Below, one piece after another: positions 47,055 through 59,356 of a stretch of 64,000 nucleotides of DNA. A program made the translations under genes and the position numbers. The first letter of the stretch is position 1; the number at the start of each line of letters is the position of its first letter. The stretch comes from Clarireedia homoeocarpa (Eukaryota; Ascomycota; Leotiomycetes; Helotiales; Rutstroemiaceae). Below the pieces are notes generated by a model. The model saw nothing but the letters and a program-made list of their open reading frames with translations. It did no database searches and was not told the DNA's origin. The stretch covers positions 383,499 to 447,498 of the forward strand of contig LNKV01000017.1 in NCBI GenBank assembly GCA_001465935.1. The letters run 5' to 3'.

Positions 47055-48160
47055 TCATATACCCGACCCGAACTGTGCATAAGTAGCATTCTTTTTGTAC
47101 TGATTCCAAGCAGCACATTGCTCTTCAATCTTACCAGCCGAGCTGGAAGTAACGTTTATATCCTGTCTTCGAACTAGCATTGTTGTCGATAGACCTTTTG
47201 ACGCATGGAAGCCAATATGACAGTGGAATAACCATGTACCAGGATTATCTGTATAGAATGCGAGGATCGCATAGCCTCCCGCTGGCATCATGAATGTATC
47301 TCGGCGCATGGGGTTGGCAACTTGCAGTTTGCTGATATCTTTGTCCCATTAACCGTCACCAGTTCTGAGAATGCGTAAGTCGTTTCTCCTGCATATGCAA
47401 TCTAAGCTGAATTAGGAATGTTAAATATCATAATGATCCCAAGGAAGACTCACGGGTGTGGTTCATAAAAGTTATTCTGGATATACCAATAAGCCCACGT
47501 GTCTTTCTCACCCACGGAGTTGATATTATCAGATTGATTTATGGTCATCTTTCTTTCAATGACCCGCTGCAATATAGGACTCTCCAGATTTACATTTATC
47601 GTTGTGTTTCCAAGACTCCATCGGAAGACACGACCATCGGCTCTAGATGTGGCTTGAAATGACGAAGCAAGTGGTAAGTGGCGAGGGTCGAAGGTTGAGA
47701 TATCGACCGACTTAGCAACAAAGGGAATTGTCTTCTCTGCAGGCTCATCGAGACAGTTGTCGACCACTGGAGCAGGCGTCATGGTTGGGAGCCCAGAAGA
47801 TGCCCCTTTGTAAGAGATAATGGCATTTTGTATACCTCTCCTATCGTTCTTGTTGCTTACGCATGACTAGGTAAAGCCCTGAGCCAGTAATTACCGACAG
47901 TTGCGTTTGCCGTTACTATCGCATCGAATCTTTGTCCTGCACAGAGCAAGTTAGCACCTCATCAGATCCTCATTTAAACTCACAACTACTCACCGAAGCC
48001 AAGGCTAACGTATTGAGCCATGTACGGTTTTACAGGTTGAAGGTCGAGTGCCACCACTTGCATCATATGATTATCTGAAACGTCAGTCAAGCACTCCAAA
48101 TAGGTCCTGAAATGATCTAGAGGAATTGAATTCGGATGAGTGTCGAACCGAACCGAATGA
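47055..48160 (-). pseudogene. Laccase-type multicopper oxidase pseudogene, 5'-truncated
   Basis: Laccase domains 2 and 3 can be followed across frames: DNHMMQVVALDLQPVKPY, then GQRFDAIVTANATVGNYWL (across an intact intron), GIQNAIISYKGASSGLP, VFRWSLGNTTINVN, DTWAYWYIQNNFYEPHP, NPMRRDTFMMPAGGYAILAF and WLFHCHIGFHASKGLSTTM near the end. Domain 1, with its HWHG and HSH copper motifs, was not found upstream. There is a TAA with a frame change at 47857-47859, and another stop at 47349-47351. The HLHGHDF copper motif has become RLHMQEK, so two or more copper ligands are lost, while the terminal HCHIGFH is preserved. The left end is the stop at 47055; the right end is approximate. This is a non-functional relic of an extracellular phenol oxidase. 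Confidence 0.85.
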
Positions 48161-48667
48161 ATTCTTCGAGTTCCAAAACGCCGTCCGAAGAGACAGGTTG
48201 TTCGCATGGAGATGAAACAACACACTACGGTCGTTACACCCATATGAACCAATGTGGAGCACAAAACTACGATGTGCTATGACTTGACATTTTCGATGCG
48301 AACAAAACTCAATGCTAAGAGTTTGTGTGATCCATTCAAAGCCTGCTTTGGGATGTCACGGATTTGGAAGCAATATCGTAGTTGTTTTCGCTCGCACAAT
48401 AAATTTTTCGAACACCAAGGGTCCCTGAACAGAAGGGACTTCAGTGATTCTGGCCTATGGCCGTGGCCATAAAGGCAAAAACGAGCACTTTGGGGTATGC
48501 AGCGAAATAACCGAAAGATCCCCAGACAAAACGTGAAGTTCGCAACTATCAATCACAAGAACGGCGTAATGGTCTCTGTCCAAGTGGACATTAGCACTCA
48601 GTCATGACAACGCAAATACTATATGCATGGCAAGTTACACGATGAATAGTAGTTGTGTTGTCAACTC
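48161..48667. other. Spacer between two oxidase pseudogenes
   Basis: About 0.5 kb. It should contain laccase domain 1 if the gene were complete, but I find no copper-binding motif in any minus-strand frame. It also contains the promoter side of the GMC relic. Confidence 0.55.
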
Positions 48668-50688
48668 ATGATCACGATGTATCCTAACGTTCGAATTCTC
48701 GTGATGCTATCATTCTTGTCGGACCTTGTTCACAGCTTTCCACACCAGAGAAGATCATCACACAGCCTCTGGGGAAGCTATAAAGATGCCCTCATTGAAG
48801 ATATCAAGGCAGAAGACATAGCAGCTTCCGGAGTCGCAATAACTTTGGATTATGTGATTGTCGGTGGTGGGTAGGTTCTCCACACTGGCATCCCCGAGTT
48901 TAGTCGCATTTACTAATATTATTGTTCAAGCCCCGGGGGACTGACTCTGGTGATGAGGCTTACCGAAAACCCGATGGTGAAAGCGTGTATAGTAGAGAAG
49001 GGCACACTATCCACGTCAATTTTGACCACGGCACTTGGAAATCTTGCAACATCCACATTCGTTGATCCTACAAATCCAGCACTTCTTCCCAGTATTGATT
49101 ACATAGACATCACTGAGCCTATCAAGGCGAATGACAATCACCAGCACTACCCGCAAGGCAAACTGCTAGGGGGTTCGAGCGCGCGGGGGTTTTCTGCGTA
49201 AGACTTATAGAGAGATGGCGCATATATCACCACTAACAAAATCATAGGTATACCAGAGGGACTAAGGGTACATACCAGAAGTGGGCTGATACTGTTGGGG
49301 ACCAAGCATATACTTGGGAGAATATCTCTCATACCTTCAGAAATCTGTCAAGTTCACACCGCCCAACGTTGCTCTCCGAGGAGCCAATACAAGTGATATC
49401 AGTTTTGATACCGCCGCATATTCGTCTATCGGTGGCCCAATTCAGGCAAGCTTTGCCAATTTCGCGAGCCCCTTGGCTACATGGATGAAGGTTGCTTGAC
49501 AGTCTTTAGGTGTGAAACCAGTGACAGTTGGGTTCAGCAGTGGTGTTCTCGATGGCGTTCAATACGTACCATTGAATATCAATCCACCGGATCAGCATCG
49601 CTCATCGGCAGACCCAGCTTTGTTCCAAGCTTCTCGAAACCGGACCAATCAGGTTTTATTTGCAAATACGCAAGCGTCTAGAATAACCTTCGATGAGACT
49701 AATACGGCAACTGGGATAATGGCAATGGACTCCAACAATCAGACATTCCCTCTCACCGTGACACAGGAAATAGTGTCGTGTGTAGGTGTGTTCCGTAGTC
49801 CTCAACTTTTGATGGTCTTGGGAATTGGCAATACGGCTGTGCTACAACAACATAACATACCTACGATTGCCGATCGTCCGGACGTAGGCTAGAACCTTCA
49901 AGACCAATCATTCGTAGGTATCACCTACCAGGTGAAATTCAATACAACTAGCCAAATCTTCAATACTCAATTTTTGGATTTGGTGAACAATACTTTGTTC
50001 CCACAAGGACGCAGGGTTCTCACCGATGCACTCGATTTGGCGGTCTTCGAAAAGGTGCCCCAGGAATTCAGTTCTACCTTGTCGAATAACACTCGAGATT
50101 CGATAGCATAATATCCGGTAGACTGGCTAGTCTATCAGTATCTTCCGGTGAATAGTGATCTGTTGATCTTCAGGACCGTCGAATCGAAACCTCCCATTGG
50201 TATGACGCTACCTCCCAATTACGGCTCCCTTGCTTGCTCACTCTTGATGCCGTTCTCAAGAGGAAGTGTAACCATCAATTCCAACAGTAATCTCGATGCT
50301 CCGGTGGTTGACATCGGGTATATGAATGATGAACGCGATATTGAGTTGCTCACTGCCGCTTTCAAGCGTGGAAGACAGTCATGGACACAACCAGCGATTA
50401 AGAGCCAGCTCATCGGCAACGAATACTGACCAGGACACGACTTGGTGCCAGATGGAGATGATCAAGCCATACGAAATCACGTCATCAACAACGTCATGCC
50501 GATCTGAGAAGCCACAGCAACTTGTGCCATGGGAAAGGCAAATGACACAAATGTAGTGGTTGATTCGCGTGCACGTGTGATTGGCGTGAAGGGTCTTCGA
50601 GTTGTTGATGCTTCAGCGTTCCCTTTCACAACTCCTGGCCATCCAGCATCGACAGTATTTGGCCTCGCAGAGATGTTAGCTGATTAGA
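48668..50688 (+). pseudogene. GMC oxidoreductase (aryl-alcohol/glucose oxidase family) pseudogene
   Basis: The N-terminus looks secreted (MYPNVRILVMLSFLSDLVHS). The FAD fold is clear: LDYVIVGGG, then an intron and PGGLTLVMRL, with YPQGKLLGGSSARGF further on. Downstream pieces are YTRGTKGTYQKWADTVGD, QEIVSCVGVFRSPQLLM, and the C-terminal FPFTTPGHPASTVFGLAEM. Lesions are a frameshift near 49338, then stops TGA 49497, TAG 49890, TAA 50109, TGA 50427 and TGA 50515. The TAG and TAA stand where GVGxNLQDQ and SIAxYPVDW would be expected to have Gln. The catalytic HATATCAMG motif reads EATATCAMG. Frame is otherwise well preserved between lesions, suggesting relatively recent decay. Confidence 0.88.
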
Positions 50689-52079
50689 TGAAGTAGGATT
50701 ATGCTGCTGCAAGAAATAGTACCAGTACATAAGTATGATTTAGACGTAGAATATTAGATTTTACTAGTTGTTGTTTTAATGAATTTGATTGCCCACAATG
50801 TAAGAGAAAAAGCTTCAGCGTCTCCCGGTAGCAACTCGAGATTGACAGCCTTGGTAAGTTTCGAGACAAAATCCCGCCGGTAAGACCATTTGAATTGCAG
50901 TTAGTATGTCAGTGGCCCCGACTCAATGCTGGTCGAAATGCGCACCATCACAACAAGTGGATCCAATGAGCGTGCGCGTTTTAGCCATCTTCGCTGCCCT
51001 CCGCGTGCTGGCTGACGGAATCATCGCGCATGGAGTATCATGCATGGCTACTTGTGACCGATACCACTGCATTCATCTTATCTTCACTTCCGACGTCGTC
51101 TTCCTCATACAGGATAAAACATTGTGGGACGCGCAGGAGTGGTCAAAGTCCGATAGCTTCTAGCTATTGCAGCCTCTGCAAAACTTCATCCTCCTGAGAT
51201 CCAGTCAGAACAGGGTAGCTTTGCGCCGCTATAAGTAGCAGTACACGAATTGTATAGTTAGCATCGTTTCGGGCAATATAGCCAACTGAAAGCATTAGAC
51301 AGACCAGCCTATTAGTTATGTATCCTACTTACGGACTTTCCAGAGAACTTGCAACACCCAGAAAGAGGTGGAAGTGTCTTGGCTTCCTCGTTTGTAATCA
51401 TGGTCTATCGTATCTGGTTCCAGCAGAGTCGTGGCATCAAGTGATGGCTGGAATATTGGTTCCTGAGGAATGTAGAGAATGCCGTTTCGAGAAATCGACC
51501 AAGCATGATAGAGATACAATGAATCAAATTGAATTCGTACGACTTAGGCCTCTTAATATCATGGTTTCCCCCTTGTGGTAAGTTGAGCGTAGCGAACTAG
51601 TCTGGGCTGTACCATGTTTGACGTTGTGAGGTCAATTTCAATCACGGTGTTTTATGTAAGCATGAGCTTCTTGGCTCTCAACGAATTTCATGAACAGCAA
51701 CCTACTTCCGTATAATACCCCTTGTTCGCTTTACCCCAATGATCTTTCGCATGCTAGGACCGCAATACCGTCCAACTCACAACTAAAATCGGTGTTAATG
51801 CGAGCCAACGAGATATAGCAGGGTGTAGATTCCTTCAAAGTAGCAGCCTTGTAATCTGACTATTGGTTGAATTCTGTGGATCATATGCCTCGGCACCGCT
51901 CCTGTCACATTCTCCATGAAGGCTGAAAATGGTTGAGTTCGTTGGGACCTCGGAATGCCCATAGACCGCGTCGCTGGTGTCTATCAATACTCTTATCTCA
52001 TGAACAGTTCTTATATAATAAGTGGTATTTCTATCTCTCATTTGATCTGTTGTTCTCTGAAATCATACATATCATCACC
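50689..52079. other. 1.4-kb region without recognised gene
   Basis: Three open frames of 68-87 codons lie here on both strands; none shows a motif or splice partner I recognise. It includes the promoter of the acyl-CoA synthetase gene. Decayed sequence like its left neighbours is possible. Confidence 0.5.
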
Positions 52080-54442
52080 ATGTCACCCAATACAACCACC
52101 CTTCAGCCTCGCATGTCGAGAAAACCCCCCTTTACAGCTGAAGTTCAAGGTATTCCAGCAGTAGATGGTGAATCAATCCCTCGTCGTAATGTACGACATC
52201 CACAACTTCTTTCATCACCTCAACCGGGAATCGCAACAGTATTCGACATCGTGAAGCACAGTTCGCGCCAATATGGTGATGCACGCGCACTGGGCTCGAG
52301 AAAGCTCATTCAAAAGCACAAGGAGATTAAAAAGGTGAAGAAAGTTGTCGATGGACAGCCAAAAGAAGTTGACAAAGAATGGACATATTTTGAGATGAGC
52401 CACTATGAATATATCAGCTTCAAAGAGTATGAAGTAACGGTGCTTAGCATAGGAGCTGGGTTTAGGGATATTGGGATGACGAAAGATAATCGTGTTCATC
52501 TTTTCGCGGCTACCAGGTGAGCTTGCAAGGCTCCTGGATCTACGTCAAATGGCTTACGGTCAAGTCAGCGCTCATTGGTTGTCGATTGCTCATGGCGCGA
52601 TGTCTCAGTCCATGCCAATAGTTACGGCTTACGATACTCTTGGTGTAGAGGGGCTACGTCATTCCCTTGAACAGACGAAGGCGACGGCCATTTTCATAGA
52701 GCCGCGCTTGCTTACTACGCTGTTGAACTCACTGGGGGAAATGAAGCACGTTAAATTCGTGATTTACAACACAGATTGTGATAGTGAACTACCTCAATCA
52801 AAGATTGATGAGCTCAAGCAAAGTCATGGTCATCTGAATTTGTTGAGCTACGATGAATTGGTATCTAGAGGAAAGGCCAATACGAGTCCAGCTGTACCTC
52901 CAGGTCCGGAAGACTTATGCTGCATCATGTATACTTCTGGTTCTAGTGGCACACCTAAAGGAGTGGAACTGAAACATAGGAACGTTGTGGCAGCAAGTAA
53001 GTTTCTCATGGAGTTTCCATATGATAACGTTATTAATCGTATGTCAAGTTGCAGGAGCAGACAGTATCGTCGGCGACTACCTCGGTCCCAACGACACTCT
53101 TCTAGCCTACCTACCCTTGGCCCACATTTTCGAATTCGTCTTCGAGAATGCATGTCTCTATTGGGGAAGTCTAATGGGATACGGCAATCCCAAGACCCTC
53201 TCAGAAGCCTCCATGCGGAACTGCAAAGGTGATATCCTTGAACTGCGACCAACTCTTCTAATTGGTGTACCTGCAGTATGGGAAACTGTGAAGAAAGGTA
53301 TCGAAGCGAATGTGCATAAGAGTGGCCCTATTGTGCGTTCCCTATTCTGGAACGCATTCTATATAAAAAGATTTCTGTTATCTATGGGTTTGCCTGGTTC
53401 AGGTATCTTAGATGCGATTGTATTCAACAAGGTCAAGCAAGCGACTGGTGGTAGATTGAGGTTTTGTTTGAATGGAGCAGCACCGATCTCAAAACAGACG
53501 CAAGAGTTCATTTCGCTAGCTATAACACCCATGGTCAATGGATATGGTTCCACAGAAACAGCAGCGTGAGTATTTCCCCTTCCAAAATCATCTCTAGCTG
53601 ACGAATCCACAAGAATGGGAGCCGTTTGCGATCCCCTCGCCTGGACGATCCATGCGCACGGCGACATCCCTGGCTGTATCGAAATCAAGCTCGTCGATTT
53701 CCCAGATGCTGGCTACTTCTCCACCAACACCCCTCCACAGGGCGAGATCTGGATACGTGGACCCAGTGTAACGGCTGGCTACTACCAGAATGAAGAGGAA
53801 ACACGTGAAGCTTTCTCTCCTGATGGATGGTTCATGAGTGGGGACATTGGAGAATGGGATCGTAACGGTCATCTAAGAGTAATTGATCGGAAGAAGAATT
53901 TAGTTAAGACGTTGAATGGAGAGTACATAGCGCTAGAAAAGGTATGTTTCCCAGATGATTGAGAATTGACGAAAGAGAGGAAGGTGATTCAATGCTGACA
54001 GTGTATGAAAAGCTGGAATCTGTATACAGAGCTGCGGCAGTAGTGGCAAATATATGCATCTACGCATCGATCACGCAGACCCACCCAATCGCAATCGTTG
54101 TACCAGCGGAGCCAGCATTGAAGAAGCTAGCAGAATCAATTGGTGTAGAAGGTCATGAGATGAGCGACCTTGCGCAAAACAAGGCTGTGCGACAGGAAGT
54201 GTTGAAGCAGTTGCAAGCTGTGGGGAAGAAGTCCGGATTGGCGAGTATAGAGATCATTCCGGGGATTGTGCTTGCCGACGAGGAATGGACGCCGCAGAAT
54301 GTAAGTTTTGGGAGGTTGAAGTGCGGGGCGTGAATGTGCTGACAAGGAACAGAAAATGGTTACTGCAACGATGAAATTGAATCGAAAGGCGTTGTTGGAA
54401 AGATACAAGAAGGAGATTGATTTGGCATATCAGGGAAAGTAG
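52080..54442 (+). CDS. faa1: Long-chain acyl-CoA synthetase (Faa1/Faa4 type)
   Basis: Six exons, 52080-52516, 52569-52996, 53049-53565, 53614-53941, 54013-54300 and 54353-54442, encode 695 aa, with every join in phase. The enzyme activates long-chain fatty acids with ATP and CoA. Motifs: the AMP-binding P-loop YTSGSSGTPKG at about 267-277, AYLPLAHIFEFVFENACLYW after the second intron, NGYGSTETAAMGAV (adenine/Tyr-Gly region), GEIWIRGPSVTAGYY, and DGWFMSGDIGEWDRNGHL followed by IDRKKNLVKTLNGEYIALEK, the fatty acyl-CoA synthetase signature. The C-terminal Lys region KMVTATMKLNRK is present. For the second intron an acceptor at 53048 gives AAIAGADSIVGDY, better than the next AG. No PTS1 is seen at the end (YQGK). 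Probable sites are ER, lipid droplet or plasma membrane. Confidence 0.95.
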
Positions 54443-54778
54443 ATTACCTCCATACACATGGATGCGACCGGAATGACATACTTTCTATTCTTCATTCGAA
54501 GAGACAAGCCAGGAAACTTTTCTATGAGATATAGGATAGACCTCGGGTTAAAGCTTTTCAAGCAATGTTCGAATTGTAATATTGTTCTTTTCGGGCATTC
54601 GTCGTTAGTTTTATGTATCCGTTATATATATATTCTTTTTTTGTTTTAAAAATGACGGAGTAAGTGACAGCACATAGCCATTACTTCTACCATCGATCAT
54701 CCCAATCGTTTTATACCACAAACCTGCGAAATTATAGTATAATGAATCTATTCAAAAAGTAACTCGCAAGTATAAAAT
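54443..54778. other. Convergent 3' flanks
   Basis: About 0.3 kb, AT-rich, no gene seen. Confidence 0.6.
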
Positions 54779-55925
54779 CTAGCCAATGGCCACAGAAAAC
54801 GCTTTCGGCCATCCGCTAACGAATCCCGACTGATCGACTTCACGTCCTGATGAGACATCATCATAAGGGAATGCATATCCTCGACCATGATGACTTGCTT
54901 CATGAACAAGTCGCGCATAGTGATTCGTAATTGGATGCTTGTAATACTCGGAGATCTTCTCGTTAGTCGGTTGACAATCGTTGGACAACAAAGTAGACCT
55001 ATTCAGAGCGGCGCTAATCCGAGCTGTGAGCGGACCCGTCGCTCCTGCGTTATTTGCAAACGGTCCAGTGCTGCAACTGAAAATATCTGCAGTGGAGGGT
55101 TTGGCAAAGCTAGCAAGACCTGGGAACGTCAATTTCCCATGCTCCACTTGTCCCTTGACTTCTCCCCATTCTGCTTGGGTATGGACAGTAAGAGGTGTCT
55201 TGGAATATTTCTCCCATACTTCATCAACATAAGGTTCGTAATGACCTTTGAACGCCTCGCCGCCAGTCATTACCATCCCATTGTTAGGGCTCAATACTCT
55301 AAGCTTCTGACCACCAGATTCCACAACTAATTTCTCCCATCCAGCACCTTGGGCTTTCAGGCCTTCACATACGATCTGTAACCCATCTGGCTTCAGGCCA
55401 CGAATCTCTTGTGGCTCACCCTTGTCGGTGATTAACTTCATAGAAATTGGTAAACTGATGAAGTCGACGTAGCTGTGATGTATTAGTCAAGATGAAATCA
55501 CTGATTGGAGGGTAAAATGACCTGATATTTGCATATAGCTGGGTCTGATTAAATGTGAACTCGCAGAATGTCCAGTTGACATTGATATTGAGATCTGTGG
55601 GGTTTGTGACAGACGGCTCAACCAGAGCGGGCCCAGGATTGACGAAGAATGTCAACTTTTTGCCGATAGAAAACCATATTCTACCTCCTGCTAGGAGTGG
55701 AATCGTTACAGTCGTGGTGCTACCTTGTTTGCCCAATCGAATCGCGCAATCGACTGAAAGTGGATAGACTGTTCTTGGTGGTGACTCTGGGTAGTATGGT
55801 GACTTTCCATCGGCCTGGAGAAGAAATGGACGATTGTTGTTATTCAAAGCCAGGCCAGTCACATAAGCATACACCTCATCAGAAGATGTGCGATTCTGCA
55901 ACTCAATATTTAATGTTTGCGACAT
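54779..55925 (-). CDS. GH64 beta-1,3-glucanase-like protein (thaumatin-like fold)
   Basis: Two exons, 55925-55522 and 55472-54779, encode 365 aa; the 49-nt intron begins GTCATT (weak donor) and joins LYANIS to YVDFISLPISM in phase. The family pattern is clear: LNIELQNRTSSDEVYAYVTG at the N-terminus, GGRIWFSIGKKLTFFVNPGP, and NWTFCEFTFNQTQLYANI. Further on come GMVMTGGEAFKGHYEPYVDE, KPSTADIFSCSTGPF and a late HYARLVHEASHHGRGYAF with Tyr/His residues typical of the C-terminal part. GH64 enzymes release laminaripentaose from beta-1,3-glucan. No signal peptide is visible: the start MSQTLNIELQNR enters the domain directly. Either the enzyme is cytosolic or non-classically exported, or an upstream exon is missed. 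Catalytic acids were not assigned. Confidence 0.82.
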
Positions 55926-56798
55926 GATAACAGTGAAGTGTTTGTGGTGTATGTGCAGCGAGAAAGGAACAGCCGCAAATGCAAAATGGTGAGCGTTGGG
56001 GGCGCTTCAAAAGGCCAGCCAAGAAACCAAAGCAGATCAAATCAAGATGTTTGAAATGTCCAAATGACGTAGCAGAACCAACTTCGTAGAAGTAGATTTC
56101 TTGAAGCACAAATCACTGCCAATTAAATAGAGCTTGACGACAGAAAACTTGAATATTGAGCGGATCGTGATAGAGAGTGGGCTCATAGGGAGAGTGAAAA
56201 TCAGGAGCTGCCACTGCTGTATGGCAGGTGCGCTGAGAGTGCTAGAACTACTGTGAGACTCACAGACGCCCGAGCCAACTTTACTCGGATAAGTTCTCCC
56301 TGGCCAGCAGCAGTGAAAATATTTCCCCAAATCCTCATTTTACATAACATCGATGAGTGTTGAGTAACCAAGCACCTCTTCATAGCAAATACACTTCATG
56401 GTTACATGTTCAATAGCTGATCGTGAACATCTTTGATCAGATCAATTCATCTTTTCTGGGGAGAAATGTCGGAGAAACGTCGGGGAAAGGCACCAGGCAC
56501 CAGGCACCACACACCAGGCATGGAGGCTCAAACATTACTCAGCAAGACCACGTGCAGTTCTGCCTTAGCCGCTATCCTGCCTTAGCCGCTATTCAGCCGA
56601 CGCTGCCGAAGCTGCCGAAGCTGCCTCAGCCTCAACCTCGGAGAATCTCACCACCTTCTGCAGCGAGAACGGCGACCTACAACATCATCAACGCAATCAA
56701 CGGCAACCTTCACGAACCATCGAGACCCCTCACCCCTTCGAATAGTACGGGCCTCGAATGATTTTATATTGATAATTGAGTTGACACCACCCAACAAA
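55926..56798. other. Divergent promoter region of the GH64 and Clr5 genes
   Basis: About 0.9 kb. It contains short tandem repeats (GCACCAG units at 56489-56520; CCTTAGCCGCTAT and GCTGCCGAA units at 56562-56622) that create a spurious 112-codon open frame. Confidence 0.55.
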
Positions 56799-58862
56799 AT
56801 GGTCTATGACTGGGAGAACAAAGAGGAGATATGCTATCGCATGTATATCGAGGAGAAAAAATCTCTTGAAGAGATTATGGAATATATGAAAGAACATTAT
56901 TCCTTTAACCCATCGTAAGTCAAGCTATAGAACTATATACTTAGCAGGCATCAGCATCAATATCAGTATGCCCACCCGTACTTCATGCACTGACTACCGG
57001 AAAGCAAACGCGCATTTCAGACTCAATTCAAGCGATGGGATTTTCCTTCAAAACAAAATCCTGCCCACAAGAATGTAGCTTTGGTTCAACGCGTCAAGGA
57101 GCTATGGGACTGCAATACGTCACAACGAGAGATGCTTCGCATCCTCAACGAGGAAGGCTTTGACATCAAAGAGCGCGAGCTCATGCGCGTTCGAGCCAAG
57201 AATCGATGGTTACTTCGAGTACCGAATGGAGTCAAAGCTAAGAAAAGAGATCTGGAGCAGGATGTGTTTAATGAACTACAACAGGCGCTCTATCCAGATG
57301 GCAATTTGGGAGACGACGATCCGCAGATGGATGATCTACCTACATCTTTACCAACCCCAAAAAGAGCTGGTAGAGCCACATCGCCACCACTGAGCCCTGA
57401 GGTTATGGCAAAGAGACGAGAGCGTCTGGCGAAGCTGCAAGCTGAATCTGCGGAACGATGGCAATCGCGCAAACGACGCCGTCGAACGCGTGGCTGGGCT
57501 GGACTTCCAGCTGATCCTCCGGGACCTCCCCGATTTCCCTCAGAGACTACCATTGATGAAAGCAAGGCTTTACTAAATCTGGATAACAACTTATACCGTG
57601 ATATACGTGCTCGCTTTCAACGAATTTGTGAAGAGGGGAATATCATCAAGAAGACAATCGCGGGTCCTGAGCGTTGGGAAGCTGCTAAGGACCGGCTCAT
57701 ACAAGAAAGCGAGCATCTTCAGTCTGTATTTTGGAGCAACGAAGATGAGCAGGACAAGAAGAAACTGGCACTAGATGTTATCTGTGGCGATGTCACAAAG
57801 CGAATGCGAACTTTGGAACGCCGAATGACAATTGCTGAAGCTAAAAATGTACTTGGGGTGAATCCAGAAGAAGCCAGACAGCTTCGCAACGCTTTCTATC
57901 AAACTCTCAAAGCCGACCACTTTACAAGCAAGTTGGAGGCCGGAGCGGAGCATTGGAAAGAGCTTAAGGATTCATGGATCAGCGGCTCAGAATTGCTGCA
58001 GAATCTCCTTGCGCCGGGTGATGCCGACCCTAAACATGCCGACAAGGTAAAGGCAATGGAAGTCCTGTGCAGAGATGTCATGAAGCGGCTTCGAGATGAC
58101 CAGACAAAGCGCGATCCAACAAGACAGAAACGGCTGGACGCTCCATTTACTCAGCCTGAGCAAGCTACTAACCAGTTTAATGAGGAACCACCGTCACCAT
58201 TCCAAACTGATCCACATGATGCGCTCATTCAAACAGCAGCTCATGCTCAGGCTCACTCGCAAAACCAGGTCCAATCCAATATGCAATTTCAAGCTCGTCA
58301 GGCTCAGGCACAAGCGCAAGCTCACGCTCATGTTCAAGCCCAGGTCCCCGTGCAACTTCAGGCGCAAAATCAGGCTCAAGCCCAAGTTCAGGCTACATCG
58401 CATACACCAGTGATGGTAAATCATGGAGACATGCAGATTGATCCATCACTACTACTTGCTGCTGCTACCGATCCCGGAATGATGAACCGTAATATGCAAA
58501 GCCCATTTTCTGAACCGCACTTTTCGGACCAACAGTTTGTGGCTCAAGCTGCCCAAGCCTTTCCACCGCCCCCTTCGTCTATTGCAGTCTACTTCCGCCT
58601 TCATCCCTCGTCTGATGTTCAAACTAACGCACGGTTGTGGGTTAGTACCTTGACCTCTGTCTCTCTGGATGTATTACGTCAACTAGCTGCTTCAAAGTTC
58701 CCTGGCACTTTTGTCAACCGCGTTGAAGGCTGCATGGGCTCGCCAGATCAGGAATTAACAATTCCAATTGACTACGATGAAGAGCTAGAAGCTTATTTGA
58801 GGGACATAGGCGGCGTCAAACCGATCTTCTCTGTTCAATTGCTCTCATGGAAGAATCCTTAA
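56799..58862 (+). CDS. Clr5-domain protein with Gln-rich region
   Basis: Two exons, 56799-56914 and 57005-58862, encode 657 aa; intron 1 is 90 nt with a CTGACTACC branch. Residues 3-60 form a Clr5 domain (YDWENKEEICYRMYIEEKK, then KRAFQTQFKRWDFPSK), a putative DNA-binding region found in many ascomycete proteins. The adjacent VKELWDCNTSQREMLRILNE and the helix after it read like a second HTH-like repeat. Two related helical blocks follow: one starts NNLYRDIRARFQRIC, the other EEARQLRNAFYQTLK, each containing W(E/K)xxKDxxIxxSExLQ. A run of Ala-Gln dipeptides (58230-58400 nt) precedes a C-terminal domain beginning AVYFRLHPSSDVQTNARL. A transcription-related nuclear role is inferred; no target is known. 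Confidence 0.82.
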
Positions 58863-59356
58863 GACTGCGAGAAGCGTGTATTATAAAGGGTGGACTGGCG
58901 TTTATGATCTGATATCTTATAGGAAAGGGAAGACGGGACAGGCTATGGTGGATTGCTGTGATAAGTTTTGGCGCTGGAGGAACAGCTGTTAAATATTCAG
59001 GTGTTGGTGGGCGCTCAACCAGTACTGGGCAGTGGATGGCGGTTCTATTGTTATTGCAATGTTTCTATATATCATTTGTAGCAGAAGTATAGCATATGCT
59101 GATGATTCTTATAATCAAACATATATTTCTGGCAATATTACTTGGACTGGGTTTCCCATATTTGGTCTGAGCAAATTGGTAAAATAGATTGCGTGCTGCT
59201 GCGGATAATCAATTCGCAGATAATCGTGAGAATGTGGGGAAAGCTTTTATCTTCGCCGAGACCCATAAATTATTTCCGTGCTTAAATCCCCTCCTCCCCC
59301 AACTTGGGCATTGGTATTCAATGCCAACCTGCATGATTCCTGTCCGTTTTTGAATC
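58863..59356. other. Intergenic, no gene
   Basis: About 0.5 kb of 3' flank and dld1 promoter. Nothing recognised. Confidence 0.6.

Noticed and set aside
53359..53872. Minus-strand frames within the acyl-CoA synthetase gene
   Set aside because: Antisense shadows of exons 3 and 4; the plus strand has a full set of family motifs.
56423..56761. 112-codon frame before the Clr5 gene
   Set aside because: Built from short tandem repeats (GCACCAG, GCTGCCGAA); no motif found.
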